Positions 27,704 through 37,262 of a DNA stretch of 64,000 bases are shown here, piece by piece. The notes under the pieces were generated by a model that was given only the letters and a program-made list of their open reading frames with translations, was not told the DNA's origin and searched no databases. A program made the translations under genes and the position numbers. The stretch is taken from NCBI RefSeq assembly GCF_004519335.1, contig NZ_SOZD01000001.1, positions 124,001 through 188,000 on the forward strand. Direction: 5' to 3'. Source of the stretch: Jiella endophytica. GTDB taxonomy: Bacteria > Pseudomonadota > Alphaproteobacteria > Rhizobiales > Rhizobiaceae. Within the stretch, counting starts at the first letter, position 1. Each line of letters starts with the position of its first letter.

Positions 27704-29080
27704 ATGAAAGTGGTGATCTGCGGGGCAGGGCAGGTGGGCTACGGCATTGCCGAGCGGCTGGCCTCCGAACGCAACGACGTTTCGGTGATCGATACCTCGC
27801 GCAGTCTCGTCCAGGCGATCCGCGACAATCTCGATGCCCGGGGCTTCGTCGGCCACGGCGCCCAGCCCGACGTTCTTGCCGAGGCCGGCGCCGAACAGGC
27901 CGACATGATCATTGCCGTCACCCTGCACGACGAGGTGAACATGATCGCCTGCCAGGTCGCGCACTCGCTGTTCAACGTGCCGACCAAGATCGCCCGCATC
28001 CGCTCCCAGAGCTATCTGCGGCCGCACTGGCAGGACCTCTTCTCGACCGACAACCTGCCGATCGACGTCATCATCTCGCCGGAAGTCGAGGTCGGCGAGA
28101 TGGTGCTGCGGCGCATCGCCCTGCCGGGCGCGATGGATGCGGTGCGGTTTGCCGACGATCACATCGCCATGGTGGCGATCGAATGTTCGGAGGACTGCCC
28201 GGTCGTCAACACGCCGCTCGACCAGCTGACCGACCTCTTCCCGGATCTTAACGCGACCGTCGTCGGCATCTGGCGCGGCGACCGGCTGTTCATCCCCGGC
28301 TCCAACGATCACATGGTGCCCGGCGACGTCGCCTATGTCGTCGCCGAGAAGACCCATGTGCGCCGCGCCCTCGGCCTGTTCGGCCATGAGGAGCCGGAGG
28401 CCGGGCGGATCGTCATCGTCGGCGGCGGCAATATCGGCTATTTCGTCGCCAGGCAGATCGAAAAGCGCAATTTCGGTGCCAAGATCCGGGTGATCGAGGA
28501 CAATCACGATCGCGCGGTCACCATCGCCGACGGGCTGAAGCGGACAATCGTCCTGCACGGCAACGGCCTCGACCAGTCGATCCTCAAGGAAGCCGACGTC
28601 GGCTCCAGCGACCTGCTCGTCGCGCTCACCAACGACGACAAGGTGAACATCCTGTCGAGCGTCATGGCCAAGCGCCACGGCTGCAAGGGCAATCTCGCGC
28701 TGCTCAACAATGCCGACTACCAGGGTTTCACCCGGATGCTCGGCATCGACGCCTTCATCAATCCGCGGTCGGTGACGATCTCGCGTGTCCTGCAGCATGT
28801 CCGGCGTGGCCGCATCCGGGCGGTGCACTCGATCCAGAACGGCGTCGCCGAGGTCATCGAGGCCGAGGCGCTGGAAACCTCGCCGCTGGTCGGAGAGCCG
28901 CTGCGCGATCTCGACCTGCCGGACAATCTCAGGATCGGCGCGATCTTCAGGAACGGCGCCTACGTCAAGCCGACCGGCCAGACCAAGATTCGCGCCAAGG
29001 ACAGGGTGGTGATCTTTGCGGCGGCGGCGGCGGTTCGCCATGTCGAACAGATGTTCAGGGTGTCGCTGGAATTCTTCTGA
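27704..29080 (+). CDS. trkA: Trk potassium-uptake regulatory protein TrkA
   Basis: A 458-residue peripheral membrane protein, the NAD(H)-binding subunit of Trk/Ktr-type K+ uptake. Two tandem RCK modules: Rossmann GAGQVGYGIAERLASERNDV at the N-terminus and GGGNIGYFVARQIEKRNFGA at about 240, each followed by a TrkA-C domain (LPGAMDAVRFADDHIAMVAI; GRIRAVHSIQNGVAEVIEAEA). No TrkH/TrkG partner is encoded in the window. The gene follows ntrX by 58 bp, as in most Rhizobiales. Confidence 0.95.
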   Translation: MKVVICGAGQVGYGIAERLASERNDVSVIDTSRSLVQAIRDNLDARGFVGHGAQPDVLAEAGAEQADMIIAVTLHDEVNMIACQVAHSLFNVPTKIARIRSQSYLRPHWQDLFSTDNLPIDVIISPEVEVGEMVLRRIALPGAMDAVRFADDHIAMVAIECSEDCPVVNTPLDQLTDLFPDLNATVVGIWRGDRLFIPGSNDHMVPGDVAYVVAEKTHVRRALGLFGHEEPEAGRIVIVGGGNIGYFVARQIEKRNFGAKIRVIEDNHDRAVTIADGLKRTIVLHGNGLDQSILKEADVGSSDLLVALTNDDKVNILSSVMAKRHGCKGNLALLNNADYQGFTRMLGIDAFINPRSVTISRVLQHVRRGRIRAVHSIQNGVAEVIEAEALETSPLVGEPLRDLDLPDNLRIGAIFRNGAYVKPTGQTKIRAKDRVVIFAAAAAVRHVEQMFRVSLEFF

Positions 29081-29267
29081 CCCCCGTGACTTTCCCCGCC
29101 AGCACGATCACCCTGTTCGCAGACGCAAAAATTGTGTCATGATTCGGCAAGGTCAGGCTTTCGAACTCGCCCGGCCGTGCGGTATCAATGGCTAAGCGTT
29201 CGATGCATGGGCGGGCGCGATCGGATTCAACCAGGCTGCAGCACAAATCAAAAAAGGACATCTCTGC

Positions 29268-29516
29268 ATGCCAGAACGGACACAACACCTTCAGGACCTG
29301 TTTCTCAATACGGTCCGCAAGCAGAAGATTTCCTTGACGATTTTCCTCGTCAACGGCGTCAAGCTGACCGGGGTCGTCACCTCCTTCGACAATTTCTGCG
29401 TTCTCTTGCGCCGGGACGGTCATTCGCAGCTAGTCTACAAGCATGCGATTTCGACCATCATGCCTTCGCAGCCCGTGCAGATGTATGAGGGCGTCGACGA
29501 GAGCGGGAAGGCCTGA
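29268..29516 (+). CDS. hfq: RNA chaperone Hfq
   Basis: 82 residues. Sm1 motif [30 protein letters not shown], and Sm2 with VYKHAISTI (YKHA proximal-face RNA site, residues 57-60). Forms a hexamer that pairs small RNAs with mRNAs. Short C-terminal tail, typical of alphaproteobacteria. An AAGGAC site lies 8-10 bp upstream. hflX begins directly at the next base after its stop codon. Confidence 0.97.
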   Translation: MPERTQHLQDLFLNTVRKQKISLTIFLVNGVKLTGVVTSFDNFCVLLRRDGHSQLVYKHAISTIMPSQPVQMYEGVDESGKA

Positions 29517-30908
29517 TTGGCTGAATTTCAGGAAAAGGGGCCGCGCGGACCCGTCGAGCATCGGCGGGAGCCGACGCGTGCGGCCGTGCTGGTGCCGGTG
29601 TTCCGGCAGCGCAGCGAGGCGGAGAACCGCGCGACGCCGGGGCTCGAGCCGGCGCGCCGCAGCGACGACGCGCGCCTTGCCGAAGCGGTCGGGCTCGCCG
29701 CGGCGATCGATCTCGACATCGTCGCGAGCTCGATCGTCACTGGCCAGAAGCCGCAGCCCGCGACGCTGATCGGCAGCGGCAAGGTGGAGGAGCTGAAGGG
29801 ACTGGTCGCGGCGGAAGCCGTCGGTCTCGTCATCGTCGACCATCCGCTGACGCCGGTGCAGCAGCGCAATCTCGAAAAGGAGCTGGAGACCAAGGTCCTC
29901 GACCGCACCGGGCTGATCCTCGAGATCTTCGGCCGGCGAGCGCGCACCAAGGAGGGCCGGCTGCAGGTCGAACTCGCGCATCTGAACTATCAGCGCGGGC
30001 GGCTGGTCCGCTCATGGACCCACCTCGAGCGCCAGCGCGGCGGCGCCGGCTTCATGGGCGGTCCGGGCGAGACCCAGATCGAGGCCGACCGCCGGCAGCT
30101 GCAGGAAAAGATCAAGCGGCTGGAAAAGGAGCTCGAGCAGGTGCGTCGCACCCGCCAGCTTCACCGCGCCAAGCGGCGCAAGCGCCCGCATCCGATCGTC
30201 GCGCTGGTCGGCTATACCAATGCCGGCAAGTCGACGCTGTTCAACCTTCTGACCGGCGCCGACGTGATGGCCCGCGACCTCCTCTTCGCGACCCTCGATC
30301 CGACGCTGCGCAAGACCGTCCTGCCGCATGGCACGGAGATCCTGTTTTCCGACACCGTCGGCTTCGTCTCGGATCTGCCGACGCATCTCGTCGCTGCCTT
30401 CCGTGCGACGCTGGAGGAGGTCATCGAGGCCGATCTCATCCTCCATGTCCGCGATATCGCCGACCCGGACACGCTGGCCCAGGCGGAGGACGTGCGGCGG
30501 ATCCTGCGCGATCTCGACGTCGATACGGAGGACACCGATCACGTCGTCGAAGTCTGGAACAAGATCGACCGGCTGGATGAGGACGCGCTGCACCTCGTGG
30601 CGGCGTCGCGGGCCTCGCTCGCCCATCCCGACGCGGCGTTTCTCGTCTCGGCGGTGACGGGCGAGGGGACGGAGGCGCTGCTTGCCGACATCGAGCGCCG
30701 GATTGCTGGCAACATGACCGACGTCAGCCTCGACGTCAGGCCCGAGGCGATGAGCTTCATCCCCTGGCTCTACGACAACGCCACGGTCCTCGCACGCGAA
30801 GACGGCGAGGATGGTGTGGTGCATCTGAAGGCGGAGATGACGGCAAGCGCCCGCGCCGAGCTTCGTCGGCTCGGCGCATCGTCCGACGGGATCACCATCG
30901 CAGGCTGA
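29517..30908 (+). CDS. hflX: GTPase HflX
   Basis: 463 residues. N-terminal HflX domain (LIGSGKVEELKGLVA, LTPVQQRNLEKELETKVLDRTGLILEIFGRRARTKEG), coiled-coil arm (ETQIEADRRQLQEKIKRLEKELEQVRR), then G domain: G1 GYTNAGKST, G3 DTVGF, G4 NKID. Ribosome-splitting/rescue factor in stress. The TTG at 29517 abuts the hfq stop and has GGGAAGG upstream; no ATG is available before the conserved N-terminal domain. Confidence 0.93.
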   Translation: MAEFQEKGPRGPVEHRREPTRAAVLVPVFRQRSEAENRATPGLEPARRSDDARLAEAVGLAAAIDLDIVASSIVTGQKPQPATLIGSGKVEELKGLVAAEAVGLVIVDHPLTPVQQRNLEKELETKVLDRTGLILEIFGRRARTKEGRLQVELAHLNYQRGRLVRSWTHLERQRGGAGFMGGPGETQIEADRRQLQEKIKRLEKELEQVRRTRQLHRAKRRKRPHPIVALVGYTNAGKSTLFNLLTGADVMARDLLFATLDPTLRKTVLPHGTEILFSDTVGFVSDLPTHLVAAFRATLEEVIEADLILHVRDIADPDTLAQAEDVRRILRDLDVDTEDTDHVVEVWNKIDRLDEDALHLVAASRASLAHPDAAFLVSAVTGEGTEALLADIERRIAGNMTDVSLDVRPEAMSFIPWLYDNATVLAREDGEDGVVHLKAEMTASARAELRRLGASSDGITIAG

Positions 30909-30913
30909 GCCAA

Positions 30914-30934
30914 GCGGGCGTCAGAGGCGCCCGC
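30914..30934. terminator. Hairpin between convergent hflX and DEAD-box helicase genes
   Basis: GCGGGCG (30914-30920), 7-nt loop, CGCCCGC (30928-30934), in the 35-bp gap between the two stop codons. No T-tract on either strand. A shared bidirectional transcription barrier is inferred. Confidence 0.4.
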
Positions 30935-30943
30935 CGCGAGGCG

Positions 30944-32593
30944 TCAGGTGCCGGTGTTGATCAGCATGAAGGCCGGGATGTCGTCGCCGAAGCCGACCGG
31001 CTGCTTGCCGTCGTCGTCGCGGCGGCGACCGCCGCCGTGCCCACCATTGCCGTGCCCGCCATCTTGGCTGCGCTGCGAACGCCCGCCCCGGCTGGCGCCG
31101 TTGCCGCGCGGATAGCTGGCTGCAGCCGGACGCGAGGTGTTCTCGTTCGCCACCGGCAGGTCGGCGATCTCCTCGACCGGAACGGCGAGCTCTCCCGCCT
31201 CGGCCCGCTCGAGCACGGCGCTGTCCGCCGCAATCTCGGTGACATCAGCCTCGGCGCGCGGCTCCGACTTCGCCCGGCGGCTGCGGCGTTCCGGCTTGTC
31301 GCCGGAAGTCTTGCCACCTCGGCCGCGGCCCCGCTTCGGACGCTCGTCCTCCTCGGTGTCGGCCGGCAGTTCGGCGACCGTCGGCCCGTGCCACTCGATG
31401 GAATTGGCGATCATCTTCTCGATAGCGTCGAGATATTTCCGGTCGGACTTGGTGACCAGCGTGAAGGCCTTGCCGGAGCGGCCGGCGCGGCCGGTACGGC
31501 CGATTCGGTGGACATAGTCCTCGGCATGGATCGGCACGTCGAAATTGAAGACGTGGCTGACCTTCGGGATGTCGAGGCCGCGGGCGGCGACGTCGGAGGC
31601 GACGAGGAGCTGGATCTTGTCCTCGCGGAAATTGTGCAGCATCGTCATGCGTGCCCGCTGGTCCATGTCACCATGCAGCGCACCGGCCGAGAAGCCGTGC
31701 TTTTCCAGCGACCGGAACAGCGTCGAGACGTCCCGCTTGCGGTTGCAGAAGATGATCGCGTTGGTGAGATCTGCCTCTTCTCGCAGCACGCGGCGAAGGG
31801 TCTCGCGCTTGTCCCATTCCTTGCCGCCCGTCGCGACGAGCCGCTGGGTGACGGTGAGGGCGGCGGATGCCTGCTTGGCGACTTCGACCCGCACCGGGTT
31901 CTGCAGGAACTGCTCGGTCAGCCGGGTGATCTCCGGCGGCATGGTCGCTGAGAAGAACAGCGTCTGCCGGGTGAAGGGCAGCAGCTTGCAGATCCGCTCG
32001 ATGTCCGGAATGAAGCCCATGTCGAGCATCCGGTCGGCCTCGTCGATGACCAGGATCTCGACGCCTGTCAGCAGCAGCTTGCCGCGCTCGAAATGGTCGA
32101 GCAGGCGGCCCGGCGTCGCGATCAGGACGTCGGCGCCGCGATCAATCTTGCGGTCCTGCTCATCGAAGGACATGCCGCCGATGAGCAGCGCGACGTTGAT
32201 CTTCTGGTCCTTGCCGTATCGGGTAAAGGACTCTTCCACCTGCGCGGCGAGCTCGCGGGTCGGCTCGATGATCAGCGTACGCGGCATGCGCGCCCTGGCG
32301 CGGCCTTTTTCCAGAAGCGTCAGCATCGGCAGCACGAAGGACGCAGTCTTGCCGGTGCCGGTCTGGGCGATGCCGAGCACGTCCCGCCGCTCCAAGGCGT
32401 GCGGAATCGCCTCCGCCTGGATCGGGGTCGGTTCGGTGTAGCCGGAGGCTTCGACAGCCGCCAGCACCTTGGCGCTGAGACCGAGTTCGGAAAAAAGTGT
32501 CAAGCTGGCGTGTCTCTTCGGATCGAGATGTCGGCGCAGGTCGCGCCCTTGGGAGCCCGTCGTGCTCGGGCGATAGGTCGACTGGTCGTCCAA
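30944..32593 (-). CDS. DEAD-box RNA helicase, RhlE-like
   Basis: 549 residues. Q motif (YTEPTPIQAEAIP), motif I AQTGTGKT, Ia PTRELA, II DEAD in VIDEADRMLDMGF, III SAT, then the C-terminal RecA domain with VASDVAARGLDIPKVSHVFN and HRIGRTGRAG. The last about 130 residues are disordered and rich in Arg/Gly/Glu, a likely RNA-binding tail. The TTG at 32593 gives a 30-residue extension; a second TTG at 32503 would begin MTLFSELGLS, closer to RhlE relatives. Role in RNA/ribosome remodelling is inferred from the family. Confidence 0.92.
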   Translation of the reverse strand: MDDQSTYRPSTTGSQGRDLRRHLDPKRHASLTLFSELGLSAKVLAAVEASGYTEPTPIQAEAIPHALERRDVLGIAQTGTGKTASFVLPMLTLLEKGRARARMPRTLIIEPTRELAAQVEESFTRYGKDQKINVALLIGGMSFDEQDRKIDRGADVLIATPGRLLDHFERGKLLLTGVEILVIDEADRMLDMGFIPDIERICKLLPFTRQTLFFSATMPPEITRLTEQFLQNPVRVEVAKQASAALTVTQRLVATGGKEWDKRETLRRVLREEADLTNAIIFCNRKRDVSTLFRSLEKHGFSAGALHGDMDQRARMTMLHNFREDKIQLLVASDVAARGLDIPKVSHVFNFDVPIHAEDYVHRIGRTGRAGRSGKAFTLVTKSDRKYLDAIEKMIANSIEWHGPTVAELPADTEEDERPKRGRGRGGKTSGDKPERRSRRAKSEPRAEADVTEIAADSAVLERAEAGELAVPVEEIADLPVANENTSRPAAASYPRGNGASRGGRSQRSQDGGHGNGGHGGGRRRDDDGKQPVGFGDDIPAFMLINTGT

Positions 32594-32832
32594 GTCAACC
32601 GTTTCTGCGCATATGGGCAGGATTCCGGGGATTTTGAAGAGGTTTTCATCGGAATGTCGTAAATGTCACCCTTCGGCGGCCGACGAGGGTGCGCGCGGGC
32701 CGGCAGGGCGGCCACCACGGTCCGGACCTGGTGACCCGAGATGGGCAGACCTGCTCTCGCGGGCGCGTCGGGCACGCCGAGGCGCCCGCCCGCGACTGCC
32801 GCAGGGCGAGAGGCTCGGCAGGCGGAACCGGC

Positions 32833-33369
32833 TCAGTTGGAGGCGGGGCCGAAGAGGTAGGGCTGGCCCGGGGTGAAATGCAGCTCGTAGGTCTCGCTGA
32901 TCTCGCCGTCCGACGGCACCACCTCGAAGAACAGGCCGAGGCTGTTCGGCTCGGTTTCGCTGGGGTCGTCCGCCCGATAGCCGACGACCTGGCCGTCGAT
33001 CTTGGCGATCTCGGGGATTTCCGTCGTCGAGCGCAAGGACAATCCGTTGTGCCCGGAGGCATCGAGCTGCTGGATGAAGAAATGCGCCCCTGCGTTATCG
33101 CCGGCGGGCTGGACCATCACCGTGCGCCAGACGCCGTGCTCGTCGCCGTCCGACCAGGGCCCGACCACCTGGACGTCCTGGATCAGCGGCGACAGCGCCT
33201 CGACGGCCGCCGAGAATTCGCCGGATGCATCCTTGCCTTGAGCCGGCGCTGCCGCGGCGCCCGCCTCCGGCGCGGCGGGGGCTGCTGCATCCTGAGCAGA
33301 AGCCGGGGCGGCCAGCAGCAGCGCGGCGGCGACGATGCCGGCGGAACGCAATGGGGTCAGGCTGGGCAT
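32833..33369 (-). CDS. Predicted secreted protein of unknown function
   Basis: 178 residues with a Sec signal peptide (MPSLTPLRSAGIVAAALLLA, cleavage near APASAQ-DA), an Ala/Pro-rich linker (27-50) and a globular part (VQVVGPWSDGDEHGVWRTVMVQP ... GLFFEVVPSDGEISETYELHF). The start at 33369 has GAGGTGAT upstream. I recognise no domain. The globular part has alternating hydrophobic strands, suggesting a small beta-rich periplasmic domain. Monocistronic, followed by the helicase gene on the same strand. Confidence 0.75.
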   Translation of the reverse strand: MPSLTPLRSAGIVAAALLLAAPASAQDAAAPAAPEAGAAAAPAQGKDASGEFSAAVEALSPLIQDVQVVGPWSDGDEHGVWRTVMVQPAGDNAGAHFFIQQLDASGHNGLSLRSTTEIPEIAKIDGQVVGYRADDPSETEPNSLGLFFEVVPSDGEISETYELHFTPGQPYLFGPASN

Positions 33370-33850
33370 GATGATCACCTCGGTTGGGGCGAGACCGGTC
33401 CGCGGGGGCCGTCGCCTCGGGATGGATTTTGGTGTGGCGCAAGCGCCACTTGCTGAAAACTCTCGCGGCCCCGGCAATCCGTTTTCAAGCAACGCGATCG
33501 CTTGGAAACCGCTTGCGCATCGCTTCGGGCCGATCGCGGACGCACGGAACACTCAAACTCCCGCGGCGACAATTGCTTCAGCGCGCGAATTTGTCGAGAG
33601 CCGGCTGTATAGGCGTTTGACCCCGCCTTGCGGCATCCGGTCAAGAGATACCGTTGCGGTATAGATGCGGCCGAAGCTGGTGCGAGACTTGTAAGTAGTG
33701 GCGCATCGCAACGGTCATATGAATGAATGATTGCTGTTTGTGAATGAACGTATTGGATTACGGTTATCTAGTGTTGCAAAAGTGTTGTAGCCGACTCGTA
33801 GTGACGGTGCGACAAATTGCTCCGTCGACTGATAAACGGGGGATCCCAAA

Positions 33851-34645
33851 ATGATTCGTGCAGTACTTCTGGCGTCCGCAGGCATGTTCGTTGTTGCGAC
33901 GTCTTCCATGGCAGCCGATGTCATGTACGAAACCGCAGCACCGTCGGGCTATGACTGGAGTGGCTTCTACATCGGTATCAACGGCGGGTACGGCTGGGGC
34001 AACAGCGACACCAGCACGTCTGTCCCTACTGGCAGCAATATCAATGCTGTCGCATCGGCACTCGCCGTCGGAACCGGCGACGGAAGCTTCGACAGCGATG
34101 GCGGCCTCGCCGGCGTCCAGTTCGGCTACAACTACCAGAGCGGGCCTTACGTCGTCGGCGTCGAGGCGGATATCGACTGGTCGGGCATGGACGGCTCGCG
34201 TGACTCCGGCATCTTCTCGCTCGGCGGCTTCAACGCCCGCACGACGGACGATCTGGACATGAACGTGCTGGCCACCCTTCGCGGCCGCCTCGGCTACGCA
34301 GCAGACAGGCTGCTGATCTACGGTACGGGCGGCGTCGCCTGGTCGGACGCCGAGATCAGCCGCAATCTCGACTGGAGCTTCGCGGATGGTTGCCCGCCCG
34401 TCGGTGGCGGCCTTCAGCGTTGCCATGTCGGCAGCGAGGACTTCGACTTCGGCTACACGATCGGCGCCGGTCTGGAATATGCCTTCCTGGACAACCTCAC
34501 GGCCAAGGTCGAATACCAGTACACCGACTTCGGCACCGAGAGCTTCCGGACGATCAACGCCAACATTCCGAACCAGCCGCTCGATCACGAGGTCGATCTC
34601 GACATGCACACGGTCCGGGTCGGCCTGAACTACAAGTTCAACTGA
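33851..34645 (+). CDS. Outer membrane beta-barrel protein, Omp25/RopB type
   Basis: 264 residues. Signal peptide MIRAVLLASAGMFVVATSSM-AAD, then YDWSGFYIGINGGYGWGN (first strand), GGLAGVQFGYNYQSGPYVVGVEADI, VLATLRGRLGYAADRLLIYGTGGVAW, TIGAGLEYAFLDNLTAKVEYQYTDFG and the terminal strand VRVGLNYKFN: the eight-stranded barrel layout of OmpA-like/Omp25 proteins. The 480-bp gap before it is visibly AT-richer at 33700-33850 and holds its promoter; no other gene is seen in 33370-33850. A strong terminator follows. Confidence 0.9.
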   Translation: MIRAVLLASAGMFVVATSSMAADVMYETAAPSGYDWSGFYIGINGGYGWGNSDTSTSVPTGSNINAVASALAVGTGDGSFDSDGGLAGVQFGYNYQSGPYVVGVEADIDWSGMDGSRDSGIFSLGGFNARTTDDLDMNVLATLRGRLGYAADRLLIYGTGGVAWSDAEISRNLDWSFADGCPPVGGGLQRCHVGSEDFDFGYTIGAGLEYAFLDNLTAKVEYQYTDFGTESFRTINANIPNQPLDHEVDLDMHTVRVGLNYKFN

Positions 34646-34684
34646 TCAGGAATCCGCGTGGCGGTGACAGTCCGCGCGGCAGAC

Positions 34685-34717
34685 AAAGCCGGCCCGGGTT
34701 TTTCCGGGCCGGCTTTT
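34685..34717 (+). terminator. Rho-independent terminator after the Omp25-like gene
   Basis: AAAGCCGGCCCGG, loop GTTTTT, CCGGGCCGGCTTT then T: a 13-bp GC-rich stem ending in a T run, 40 bp after the stop codon. It is nearly symmetrical, so it could work in both directions. Confidence 0.88.
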
Positions 34718-34938
34718 CACTTTGAGTGGGAGACGATGCTCGACGTCGTGCCGATTTTTTGCCGGCATGTGAAACGCAAGGATTTGGAAGCTACGCCACG
34801 AATACGCGATACGTTGTGTGTGGTCATCGACGAGGTGGCCAGCGGCGCGTGGCACTCCGTCGTCGCGGATTTCAGGGCTTTCAAGGCGACGCTCTAACGA
34901 AGGCCCTCCGGACGACGATCGACGGACCCTGCCGATCC

Positions 34939-36963
34939 TCAGATGTCAAGGTCGGAGACAAAAGCGGCGCGCTCCTGGATGAAGCGGAAGCGCGATTCCG
35001 GCTTGTTGCCCATCAGCGCGTCGACGGCGCCCGAGGTGCCGGCTTCCGGCGTCTCGTCGACGATGACGCGCAGAAGCGTGCGCTTCTTCGGGTCCATCGT
35101 CGTTTCCTTCAATTGGGCAGGGAGCATCTCGCCGAGGCCCTTGAAGCGCCCGACCTCGACCTTGCGACCCTTGAACTCGCGCTGGGTGATCTCCTCGCGG
35201 TGCCGATCGTCACGGGCATAGAAGGTCTTGCCGCCGCCGGACAGCTTGTAGAGCGGCGGCACGGCGAGGAAGAGATGGCCGCCGCGGATCAGCTCCGGCA
35301 TCTCGCGATAGAAGAAGGTGATCAGCAGCGAGGCGATGTGGGCACCGTCGACATCGGCGTCGGTCATGATGATCACACGCTCGTAGCGCAGATCCTCCTG
35401 CCGGTATTTCGAACGGGTGCCGCAGCCGAGTGCCAAAGTCAGGTCGGCGAGCTGCTGGTTGGCGCCGAGCTTGTCCCGTCCGGCGCTCGCGACATTGAGG
35501 ATCTTGCCTCTGAGCGGCAGGATGGCCTGGACCTTGCGGTCGCGGGCCTGCTTGGCCGAGCCGCCGGCGGAGTCGCCCTCGACGATGAAGATCTCCGCGC
35601 CGGCAGAGCCGGTCTGCGAGCAGTCTGCCAGCTTGCCGGGAAGCCGGAGCTTGCGGGTCGCCGACTTGCGGCTGACCTCCTTTTCCTGGCGGCGGCGCAG
35701 CCGCTCGTCGGCGCGCTCGACCACCCAGTCGATCAGACGCGCGGCGTCCTGCGGCGAAGAGGCAAGCCAGATGTCGAAACTGTCGCGCATCGACTGCTCG
35801 ACGATGCGCTGTGCCTCGGCGGTGGCGAGACGGTCCTTGGTCTGGCCGACGAATTCCGGCTCGCGGATGAAAACCGACAACATCGCCGAGGCGGTCTGCA
35901 TGATGTCGTCGCCGGTGATGATAGCGGCGCGCTTGTTACCGGAGACTTCCGCGAAAGCCTTGAGGCCGCGGAGCAAGACCGAGCGCAGCCCGGCCTCGTG
36001 GGTGCCGCCCTCCGGCGTCGGGATGGTGTTGCAGTAGGAACGGACGAAGCCGTCGTCGGCGGTCCAGCTCACCGCCCATTCGACGGCGCCGTGGCCGGAG
36101 ATCTTCTCGGTGCGGCCGGCAAAGATCTGCGAGGTCACGCGGTGCTCGGTGCCGAGCGTCGTGTCGAGATAGTCCTTGAGGCCGCCGGGGAAGTGGAAGG
36201 TCTCGCGGGTCGGCACGCCGGAATCGGCGCCGATCAGCGAGGGATCGCAGGCCCAGCGGATCTCGACGCCGCCGAAGAGATAGGCCTTCGAACGGGCCAT
36301 CGCCATCAGCCGCTCGGGACGGAAGCGGCAATTGGTGCCGAAAATCTCCGGGTCGGGGCGGAAGCGCACTTTGGTGCCGCGCCGGTTGTGGACCTCGCCG
36401 ACCTCCTCAAGCCGCGAGGTGGCGAGACCCCGCGCATAGGTCTGGCGGTAGAGCTTGCGGTTGCGGGCGACCTCGACCTCGAGCTGCTCCGACAAGGCGT
36501 TCACCACGGAGACGCCGACGCCGTGGAGGCCGCCAGAGGTCTCGTAGACCTTGGAGTCGAACTTGCCGCCGGCATGCAGCGTCGTCATGATCACTTCGAG
36601 GGCGGAGCGGTCCTTGTATTTCGGATGCGGGTCGATCGGAATGCCGCGGCCGTTGTCGGAGACTGCGAGCGAGCCGTCGGCCTCGAGCGAGACCTCGATG
36701 AAATTGGCGTGGCCGGCCGTCGCCTCGTCCATCGAGTTGTCGATCACCTCGGCAAAGAGGTGATGGACGGCCTTCTCGTCGGTGCCGCCGATATACATGC
36801 CGGGCCGTCGCCGGACGGGCTCCAGCCCTTCCAGCACCTCGATGTCAGCGGCGGTATAGTCGGCGCCGGGGACGAATTCCTGGGCCGGCTGGCGGCGGGG
36901 CGCCGCCGGCTTTGGCGGAGAGGGCTTGCGAGCGGCGTTGCCCGAGAACAGGTCGTCGCTCAT
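34939..36963 (-). CDS. parE: DNA topoisomerase IV subunit B
   Basis: 674 residues. The GHKL ATPase domain carries EVIDNSMDEATAGHA (Mg-ATP Asn), DNGRGIPID and GLHGVGVSVVNALS; a transducer domain follows. The TOPRIM domain carries EGDSAGGSAKQARDRKVQAILPLRGKILN and DADVDGAHIASLL, and the C-terminal end has FKGLGEMLPAQLKETTMDP. Decatenates chromosomes with ParC, which is not in the window. A Lys/Pro-rich 30-residue N-terminal extension precedes the conserved ADIEVLEGLEPVRRRPGMYI. GAGGAA lies 10 bp upstream of the start. Confidence 0.96.
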   Translation of the reverse strand: MSDDLFSGNAARKPSPPKPAAPRRQPAQEFVPGADYTAADIEVLEGLEPVRRRPGMYIGGTDEKAVHHLFAEVIDNSMDEATAGHANFIEVSLEADGSLAVSDNGRGIPIDPHPKYKDRSALEVIMTTLHAGGKFDSKVYETSGGLHGVGVSVVNALSEQLEVEVARNRKLYRQTYARGLATSRLEEVGEVHNRRGTKVRFRPDPEIFGTNCRFRPERLMAMARSKAYLFGGVEIRWACDPSLIGADSGVPTRETFHFPGGLKDYLDTTLGTEHRVTSQIFAGRTEKISGHGAVEWAVSWTADDGFVRSYCNTIPTPEGGTHEAGLRSVLLRGLKAFAEVSGNKRAAIITGDDIMQTASAMLSVFIREPEFVGQTKDRLATAEAQRIVEQSMRDSFDIWLASSPQDAARLIDWVVERADERLRRRQEKEVSRKSATRKLRLPGKLADCSQTGSAGAEIFIVEGDSAGGSAKQARDRKVQAILPLRGKILNVASAGRDKLGANQQLADLTLALGCGTRSKYRQEDLRYERVIIMTDADVDGAHIASLLITFFYREMPELIRGGHLFLAVPPLYKLSGGGKTFYARDDRHREEITQREFKGRKVEVGRFKGLGEMLPAQLKETTMDPKKRTLLRVIVDETPEAGTSGAVDALMGNKPESRFRFIQERAAFVSDLDI

Positions 36964-37203
36964 CGGCCGGGATTTCCTCGCTCGATCCAGGAAGTGTCAT
37001 GCTGCGCCGCAATCATAGGGCCCTGCCTACACTTTCACGAAATGTTCTTCAAGGTGCGGGTTGGGCGGATTGCCGGTTTCGCGGCCGCTTGCGGCGTTTT
37101 CCACGGAAAAATCGGCGGCTGCGAAGGATTTTCGGAGCGGGCGCCCTATGCCCCGACGCGAGGGCGTCCGGCCCGTATCCCGGCACCGACGGTGGCGGAC
37201 ATG

Positions 37204-37231
37204 AAAAGGGCGCCCGTTGCCGGGCGCCCTT
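37204..37231 (-). terminator. Rho-independent terminator of glnA
   Basis: On the minus strand AAGGGCGCCCG, loop GCAA, CGGGCGCCCTT followed by TTCATG: an 11-bp perfect stem ending in four T residues, about 30 bp after the glnA stop codon. The gap between glnA and parE has no other feature. Confidence 0.85.
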
Positions 37232-37262
37232 CGTCTCATTCCGCCGATGGCAGATCTCTCGA

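Noticed and set aside
34655-34897. A 79-codon plus-strand frame after the Omp25-like gene
   Set aside because: It runs through the strong terminator hairpin at 34685-34717 and has no RBS or recognisable domain.
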